This document shows positions 58,692 to 64,000 of a DNA stretch of 64,000 nucleotides, one piece after another (position 1 is the first letter of the stretch; the number at the start of each line of letters is the position of its first letter). Under the pieces are notes generated by a model. That model ran no database searches, was not told the origin of the DNA, and saw nothing but the letters and a program-made list of their open reading frames with translations. The stretch comes from Methanosarcina thermophila TM-1 (GTDB taxonomy: Archaea > Halobacteriota > Methanosarcinia > Methanosarcinales > Methanosarcinaceae): contig NZ_CP009501.1 of NCBI RefSeq assembly GCF_000969885.1, forward strand, positions 2,494,908 to 2,558,907, read 5' to 3'. Both the position numbers and the translations under genes were made by a program.

Positions 58692-60020
58692 GTGACAGAA
58701 ATTTCAAGTATGGTTATATCCCATAAAAAAGCAAAAATTGAGGAAATGGAGTCCGCCTGGCACGGAGATCTGGACGGTCTGCTCCACAGTCTGTACAATC
58801 ACGAGTATGTTCATGAATGCGTTGTCTTAAAAACCTGCAACCGTGTTGAAATTTACGTTGTTTCCCCCAAGAGCAGCAGTGTACTATTCTCTTTTGCAAA
58901 AGAAATGGGAGCTTCCACCCATATTATCGACTTTTATGGACATGATGAGTCCCTTGAACACCTGCTAAGGCTTGCTGGCGGTCTTGAATCCATGATTGTA
59001 GGTGAAGACCAGATCCTTGGACAGATAAAAGAACTCTATGCTCATTCCAAGAAAGCAGGAACGACCGGAAAAATCCTTGACACTGCTTTTGAGAAAGCTA
59101 TTCAGGTAGGAAAACGTATTCGTAATGAGACCAAAATTAATAAGGGCTCAGTTTCTATAGGTTCTGCGGCTGTAGATCTTGCAGAGGAAATTCTGAAAGG
59201 GCTTACAGGAAAATCTGTGCTCGTAATCGGAGCTGGCGAAATCGGAGTCCTTGTTGCGAAGGCTCTGGCTGAAAAAGATATTGAAGCAATATACATTGCT
59301 AACCGCACATTCAAGAAAGCTGAAGAACTTGCTTACGAACTGGGAGGGCACGCAGTAAGGTTCGATGATATACAGGGTTACCTTAAAGATGCTGATGTTG
59401 TAATCAGTGGCACAAGCGCTCCTCATTACGTTTTAACTAGGGAAATGGTTGAAAATGCTATCTGTGATCGGGATAAAGCCCGCAAACTTCTCTTGATCGA
59501 TATCGCAAATCCCAGGGATATAGAGGAGTCGGTTTCTGAACTGGAAAATGTGGAACTGTGCAATATTGACAATCTCAGGGTAATCAGCGAAAGAACGCTT
59601 AAAATGAGAAAAGAGGAAGCTAAAAAAGCCGAAGCTATAATTCAGGAAGAGATCAGGCTTTTAAATCTTCAGTATAAGCGCCAAAAAGCTGACAGAATTA
59701 TTTCCGAGCTTTACAAACAGATGTACGATGTAAGAATAAGGGAAAGGGAAAAAGCTGTCAACAGGCTCGGTGCCTACCATACCATAGGAAAAATCGAGAC
59801 TGAAGTGCTTGATGACCTTACTCGTTCCATTGTAAATAAAATTCTTGCCGAGCCTACCAAAGTTCTCCGCCAGGCTGCAGAGCTTGGAAATGAGGAGTTC
59901 CTTGATGTGGCTTCAAGGATCTTTTGCCTCGACAAAGAAAGAGCAAAAGTAGAAAAAATAAAGCCAGGCTGCGGAAGCCAGTTAAATCAGGTTTCTGAAG
60001 AAGCAACTCATAAAGAATAA
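58692..60020 (+). CDS. hemA: Glutamyl-tRNA reductase HemA
   Basis: 442 residues from GTG 58692, six bases after GGAGG; the longer frame from 58503 has no ribosome binding site and adds 63 non-family residues. 'VVLKTCNRVEIY' holds the catalytic Cys near residue 49. 'VGEDQILGQIKELY' and 'KGSVSIGSAAVDLA' follow, then the NADPH Rossmann motif 'VLVIGAGEIG'. It reduces glutamyl-tRNA-Glu to glutamate semialdehyde, the first committed step. Confidence 0.93.
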   Translation: MTEISSMVISHKKAKIEEMESAWHGDLDGLLHSLYNHEYVHECVVLKTCNRVEIYVVSPKSSSVLFSFAKEMGASTHIIDFYGHDESLEHLLRLAGGLESMIVGEDQILGQIKELYAHSKKAGTTGKILDTAFEKAIQVGKRIRNETKINKGSVSIGSAAVDLAEEILKGLTGKSVLVIGAGEIGVLVAKALAEKDIEAIYIANRTFKKAEELAYELGGHAVRFDDIQGYLKDADVVISGTSAPHYVLTREMVENAICDRDKARKLLLIDIANPRDIEESVSELENVELCNIDNLRVISERTLKMRKEEAKKAEAIIQEEIRLLNLQYKRQKADRIISELYKQMYDVRIREREKAVNRLGAYHTIGKIETEVLDDLTRSIVNKILAEPTKVLRQAAELGNEEFLDVASRIFCLDKERAKVEKIKPGCGSQLNQVSEEATHKE

Positions 60021-60059
60021 TTAGAAACTACATGAATTCGCAGTTACAGAAGTGATTAA

Positions 60060-61034
60060 ATGTTTCCAGATGTCAGGTTAAGACGATTGAGAAGAGGAAA
60101 AATCAGGAACCTTGTGCGTGAAACTACGTTATCCTTAGATGACCTGGTTCAGCCTATCTTTGTGAATGAGACTATCGAGTCCCCTATTGAGATTTCTTCC
60201 ATGCCCGGAGTATATAGTTTTCCGCTTTCGGAAGTTGTATATGAGGCGAAAGAGATCGCAGAACTAGGAATTCTTGCAGTAATTCTTTTCGGAGTGCCTG
60301 CTTTCAAGGACGCGGAAGGCAGTTCCTCCTATGGGGAAACTGACGTCATCCAGGAGGCTGTCCGGAGAATCAAAGCCGAACTCGGGGATGAACTTGTAGT
60401 GATCACAGATATCTGCATGTGTGAATACACAAGCCATGGGCACTGTGGGATTGTTGATTTCGAAACAAAAGAAATTCTTAATGACCCTACCCTTGAGGTT
60501 CTCGGAAAAATCGCGGTCAGCCACGCAAAAGCAGGCGCAGATATGGTAGCTCCTTCAGGAATGATGGATGGAATGGTAGCAGCTATCAGGCAGGCGCTTG
60601 ACATGGAAGGTTTTGAGAATATTCCGATTATGTCCTATGCTGCAAAATTCCACTCGGCTTTTTACGGGCCCTTCAGGGAAGCCGCCGAATCGGGCTATTC
60701 TTTTGGAGACCGTTCAACATATCAGATGGATCCCGCAAACAGCGATGAAGCTCTCAGGGAAGTAACCCTCGATGTGGCAGAAGGTGCCGATATAATAATG
60801 GTAAAGCCTGCCCTTTCTTATCTTGATATTATCTACAGGGTAAAGACAGAATACGCAATGCCGACAGCCGCATATAATGTAAGCGGGGAGTATGCAATGA
60901 TCAAAGCCGCCGCAGCTAACGGCTGGCTTGATGAAAAGAAAGCCATATACGAATCTCTTATCTCCATCAAAAGGGCAGGAGCTGACATCATCATTACCTA
61001 CTTTGCAAAGGATGCTGCCCGCATGTTGAAGTAA
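60060..61034 (+). CDS. hemB: Porphobilinogen synthase HemB
   Basis: 324 residues. The active-site lysines fall in '[16 protein letters not shown]' and '[14 protein letters not shown]'. A metal-binding Cys cluster is present: '[14 protein letters not shown]'. It condenses two aminolevulinate molecules. 39 bp after hemA. Confidence 0.95.
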   Translation: MFPDVRLRRLRRGKIRNLVRETTLSLDDLVQPIFVNETIESPIEISSMPGVYSFPLSEVVYEAKEIAELGILAVILFGVPAFKDAEGSSSYGETDVIQEAVRRIKAELGDELVVITDICMCEYTSHGHCGIVDFETKEILNDPTLEVLGKIAVSHAKAGADMVAPSGMMDGMVAAIRQALDMEGFENIPIMSYAAKFHSAFYGPFREAAESGYSFGDRSTYQMDPANSDEALREVTLDVAEGADIIMVKPALSYLDIIYRVKTEYAMPTAAYNVSGEYAMIKAAAANGWLDEKKAIYESLISIKRAGADIIITYFAKDAARMLK

Positions 61035-61395
61035 GCGCCTATTTTCCAGGCGTTCCTTCTTTTAGGAAGTTTATTTCGTTTTCTTCAATCCCCTCTCCCT
61101 TTCTTTTAAACCTATTGTTCGCTTCATGAACTTGCCCCATAATTTCATCAATAACTGCTTAATAGGGGAAGACTCTGTTATAAGATAAAAGGAACATAGC
61201 AAGGTACAAAATGCCTTTACTTCAAAATGCAGTTTAATATAAAATTAATTTAATATAAAAAACGGTTTAATTAGAAGATTCAATTATAACACATAATTAA
61301 ATTGGATCCAGTATACAATTTAAACTCAGCGCAGAAATACACTTAAATTTATGAATAATTGTTAAAATTTTTCAGTTCGATCCGGTGAGATTTCC
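61035..61395 (+). promoter_or_regulatory. hemB-hemL intergenic region
   Basis: 361 bp. A small hairpin cgcct/aggcg (61037-61053) just after hemB, followed by 'ttccttctttt', may be a terminator. AT-rich runs near 61235-61265 ('tttaatataaaa') provide TATA-like sequence for hemL. No gene is seen. Confidence 0.4.
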
Positions 61396-62670
61396 ATGGT
61401 ATCTGAGGCAACACTTGAGAAGTCCAGACAGATGTATGAGAAAGCAAAGACCCTTATTCCGGGTGGGGTAAGCAGCCCCGTACGTGCAATCAAGCCCTAT
61501 CCTTTCTATACAGTATCAGCTGACGGCTCAAAAATAAGGGACCTTGATGGGAACGAATACATCGATTACTGCATGGCTTATGGTCCTGTAATTCTTGGGC
61601 ATAACCATCCCGTGATAAAAGAGGCTATTAAAGCACAGCTTGATAAAGGCTGGCTCTACGGAACCCCTACTGAACTTGAGGTAAACCTTGCAGAGAAGAT
61701 TGCAGGCTATTATCCAAGTATCGATATGCTCCGTTTCGTATCAACAGGTACTGAAGCCACAATGAGTGCCCTCCGTCTTGCCCGAGGTTTTACAGGCAGG
61801 AACAAATTCATCAAAATTGAAGGCGGGTTCCACGGTGCACATGATGCAGTGCTGGTAAAAGCAGGATCAGGAGCTACAACTCTTGGAGAACCTGATTCCC
61901 TGGGCATTCCAGCGGATTTCACGAAGTACACTCTTCAGGTTCCATACAATGATATTGAAGCAATGACCGAGCTTGTAGAGAAGAATAGAGATGAACTCGC
62001 TGCAGTGATAATAGAGCCCGTACTCGGAAATATAGGTCCCATAACTCCCCTTCCCGGCTACCTGGAGGAACTCAGGAAGCTCACTCAGGAAAATGATGTG
62101 CTTCTTATATTCGATGAGGTTATCACCGGATTCAGGCTTGCAATGGGAGGAGCACAGGAATATTTCGGAGTAGTGCCTGATATGACTACCCTCGGAAAGA
62201 TTGTGGGAGGTGGGCTGCCTATAGGGGTTTTTGGCGGCAGGCGAGAAATTATGGAAATGATCTCCCCATCCGGGCCTGTCTACCAGGCAGGAACTTTCAG
62301 CGGAAGTCCCTGTTCCATGGCTGCGGGAATTGCAGTGCTTGACTATCTGGAAAAGGAGAAGATTCATGAGAAGCTCAATTCGAAAGGCGAGTATATGAGG
62401 GCTGTGCTCACTGAAATCGTTGAGGATGAAGGGCTTGATTACAGCGTATGCGGGATTGCTTCAATGTTCAAGGTCTTCTTCGGGGCTGAACCGCATAACT
62501 ACCAGGAAGCTCTGAAGTGCGATAAGGAGGGTTACCTTGCCTTCTTCCACAGAATGCTCGCAAGTGGAATTTTCCTTCCTCCCTCACAGTTTGAGACCAA
62601 TTTCATATCTGCAGCCCACAGCGAAGAGGATATAGAAAAAACCCTTAAAGCATATACCGAAAATCTCTGA
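61396..62670 (+). CDS. hemL: Glutamate-1-semialdehyde 2,1-aminomutase HemL
   Basis: 424 residues. '[11 protein letters not shown]' is the N-terminal signature. '[11 protein letters not shown]' binds PLP, and the PLP lysine lies in '[14 protein letters not shown]' near residue 265. It converts glutamate semialdehyde to 5-aminolevulinate. It has its own upstream spacer, but hemC follows after 32 bp, so hemL-hemC are one unit. Confidence 0.95.
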   Translation: MVSEATLEKSRQMYEKAKTLIPGGVSSPVRAIKPYPFYTVSADGSKIRDLDGNEYIDYCMAYGPVILGHNHPVIKEAIKAQLDKGWLYGTPTELEVNLAEKIAGYYPSIDMLRFVSTGTEATMSALRLARGFTGRNKFIKIEGGFHGAHDAVLVKAGSGATTLGEPDSLGIPADFTKYTLQVPYNDIEAMTELVEKNRDELAAVIIEPVLGNIGPITPLPGYLEELRKLTQENDVLLIFDEVITGFRLAMGGAQEYFGVVPDMTTLGKIVGGGLPIGVFGGRREIMEMISPSGPVYQAGTFSGSPCSMAAGIAVLDYLEKEKIHEKLNSKGEYMRAVLTEIVEDEGLDYSVCGIASMFKVFFGAEPHNYQEALKCDKEGYLAFFHRMLASGIFLPPSQFETNFISAAHSEEDIEKTLKAYTENL

Positions 62671-62702
62671 ATTGACTTGCAGCTTTAAAACGAGGATTCC
62701 AT

Positions 62703-63653
62703 ATGATAATAGGTACGCGGGGCAGCCAGCTTGCGCTTGCCCAGGCCAAGAGTGTTGCACGCCTTTTGGAAGCACAGGGCGTTGAAACCAGTTTGAAAAT
62801 TATAAAAACTAGCGGAGACAGGTTTACGGACCGACCTCTGCATGCGGTATCAAGCGGAGTAGGGGCTTTCGTCAGAGAGCTGGACGATGTTATGCTTGCA
62901 GGAGAAATAGATATTGCTGTCCATTCCATGAAGGATATGCCAACTGTCCGCCCTGCAACCCTTTCAACCGCTGCCGTATTGAAGCGGGATACTCCATTCG
63001 ATATTCTGCTCACTTATGACGGGACACCTCTGGATGAACTTCCCGAACAGTCCATTATAGGGACAAGTTCCCTGAGAAGGGCTGCCCAGATCAAGCGTTA
63101 CAGACCTGACCTTATTACACAGGATTTAAGAGGTAATATCGATACAAGGCTCAGAAAACTCAAAGAGGGAAAATACGACGGTATCCTTCTTGCGAAAGCA
63201 GGACTTGAACGCATGGGCTGGGAGCTTGAAGGAGAGATCCTCTCTCCTGATTTCTTCTGCCCCTCCCCGAACCAGGGTACGATTGCAGTTGTCACAAGGG
63301 CAGGCACTGAAGCTGAAGCTGTGGTCTCCAGGCTTGACCATGCTGATAGCCGGATTGCCACAGAAATCGAGCGCATCCTGATTTCCGAACTCGGAGGAGG
63401 CTGCACCACTCCGGTAGGGTCATACGCCAAAATTACGCCTGACAGAAAAGAAATCCATGTTCGAGCTGAAGTCCTTTCCCTTGATGGGGACGAATCTGTA
63501 AGAATAGACGAATTTATCCCCATGCTGGGGGGTCTTGAAGAAGCCACGGAACTGGGACACAGGCTTGCAGAGATGGGCGGCAGGAAACTGGCTGAAGATG
63601 CACTACTGCAGCTTTCCGGAAGCTCATGTGACCCGTACAATCTATACGACTGA
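62703..63653 (+). CDS. hemC: Hydroxymethylbilane synthase (porphobilinogen deaminase) HemC
   Basis: 316 residues. 'IIGTRGSQLALAQAKSV' starts the family. 'DIAVHSMKDMPT' holds the catalytic Asp region. The dipyrromethane-binding Cys is in 'LGGGCTTPVGSYA' near residue 242. It polymerises four porphobilinogens. Bacterial and archaeal clusters often place hemD next, but here pyrD follows. Confidence 0.95.
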   Translation: MIIGTRGSQLALAQAKSVARLLEAQGVETSLKIIKTSGDRFTDRPLHAVSSGVGAFVRELDDVMLAGEIDIAVHSMKDMPTVRPATLSTAAVLKRDTPFDILLTYDGTPLDELPEQSIIGTSSLRRAAQIKRYRPDLITQDLRGNIDTRLRKLKEGKYDGILLAKAGLERMGWELEGEILSPDFFCPSPNQGTIAVVTRAGTEAEAVVSRLDHADSRIATEIERILISELGGGCTTPVGSYAKITPDRKEIHVRAEVLSLDGDESVRIDEFIPMLGGLEEATELGHRLAEMGGRKLAEDALLQLSGSSCDPYNLYD

Positions 63654-63680
63654 TGATTACTGCCCAGAAAGGAACCAGCT

Positions 63681-64000
63681 ATGTATACGCTTACCGGACT
63701 TAAATTGAAAAATCCTACCATTCTTGCAGCTGGAGTGCTTGGTACAACCGGAGCATCGCTGTGCAGGGTTGCACGTGAAGGAGGAGCAGGAGCGGTTGTA
63801 ACCAAATCCATAGGTCCTGCACCTAAAGCCGGGCATCCCAACCCCAGCATGTTCGAGCTTGAATGCGGATTTCTAAATGCTATGGGGCTTCCGAACCCTT
63901 CCTATCTCGGATTTCTCCAGGAACTCGAAACTGCAAAAAAGGGCTCCGACGTTCCGGTAATTGCAAGTATCTTCGGTGGGAGCCCTGATGAGTTTAAAGA
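63681..64000 (+). CDS. pyrD: Dihydroorotate dehydrogenase (catalytic subunit), N-terminal part
   Basis: Begins at ATG 63681 and runs off the right edge (about 106 residues). 'LTGLKLKNPTILAAGVLG' and 'GAGAVVTKSIGPAPKAGHPNP' are the FMN/substrate start of class 1B-type PyrD, and 'FLNAMGLPNPSYLGFL' follows. It oxidises dihydroorotate to orotate. Its partner pyrK, if present, lies outside the window. Confidence 0.9.
   Translation, partial: MYTLTGLKLKNPTILAAGVLGTTGASLCRVAREGGAGAVVTKSIGPAPKAGHPNPSMFELECGFLNAMGLPNPSYLGFLQELETAKKGSDVPVIASIFGGSPDEFK

Overview
The window is archaeal and almost certainly from a Methanosarcina species. The main evidence is a trimethylamine/dimethylamine methyltransferase operon (29.6-35.6 kb) whose mttB and mtbB genes each contain one in-frame amber codon at the known pyrrolysine position (codons 334 and 356). 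Class I lysyl-tRNA synthetase, the siroheme-dependent haem pathway (ahbA/B/D), CTP-dependent riboflavin kinase, archaeal TATA boxes and AT-rich spacers agree with this. The species cannot be fixed from sequence alone.

Layout. 0-9 kb: tail of an M50 protease, a B12-binding/radical SAM protein, phosphoglucosamine mutase (GlmM), LarE, an acetyltransferase, a DUF531 protein, and a cysteine desulfurase preceded by a 52-residue small gene and a long leader. 8.3-12.8 kb: a decayed pilin-like gene followed by a type IV pilus/archaellum-type ATPase and a double-domain membrane platform protein; a prepilin peptidase lies further on at 17.9 kb. 13-17 kb: an accessory stretch with an amidohydrolase, a secreted ComEC-like metallohydrolase with a lamin-tail domain plus DUF3006 partner, and a sugar acetyltransferase, ending at tRNA-Val. 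18.7-20.4 kb: cbiE and cbiD of cobamide synthesis. 21-25.7 kb: mutL and mutS of bacterial type. 26-28.9 kb: a zinc-ribbon protein with an apparent CTG start, tRNA-Pro, a CDP-alcohol phosphatidyltransferase and an HdrD-like iron-sulfur protein.

29.2-35.6 kb is the methylamine operon: mtbC, mttB, mttC, mttP, a winged-helix protein, a one-helix membrane protein and mtbB. Methyl groups from tri- and dimethylamine pass through the MttB and MtbB methyltransferases to corrinoid proteins MttC and MtbC. The cobamide genes at 19 kb supply the same cofactor family. 36-51.7 kb is mostly housekeeping: a PepSY lipoprotein, LysRS, a methyltransferase, a BofA-like protein, a U32 protein, MazG, HisF, a bifunctional nuclease-like protein, Pcm, RibK/RibB, a cation efflux protein and AroC. 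51.9-55.3 kb is a frameshifted multi-sensor histidine kinase. 55.7-63.7 kb is a tetrapyrrole cluster (ahbD, ahbA, ahbB, precorrin-2 dehydrogenase, hemA, hemB, hemL, hemC) taking glutamyl-tRNA towards sirohydrochlorin and haem; pyrD begins at the right edge.

The observations most worth following: (1) pcm contains an in-frame amber codon followed by about 77 codons of intact Pcm sequence, so it is either a pyrrolysine-containing repair enzyme or a gene that ends early; (2) mtbC appears to start at ATT; (3) the methylamine leader and the mttP leader are rich in hairpins; (4) two uncharacterised small genes sit between mttP and mtbB; (5) tRNA-Pro has C in place of the near-universal U55; (6) a 131-bp inverted-repeat element lies in the leader of cbiD; (7) a kinase frameshift falls within a duplicated 18-mer. 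I see no CRISPR array, intact insertion sequence, rRNA or replication origin.
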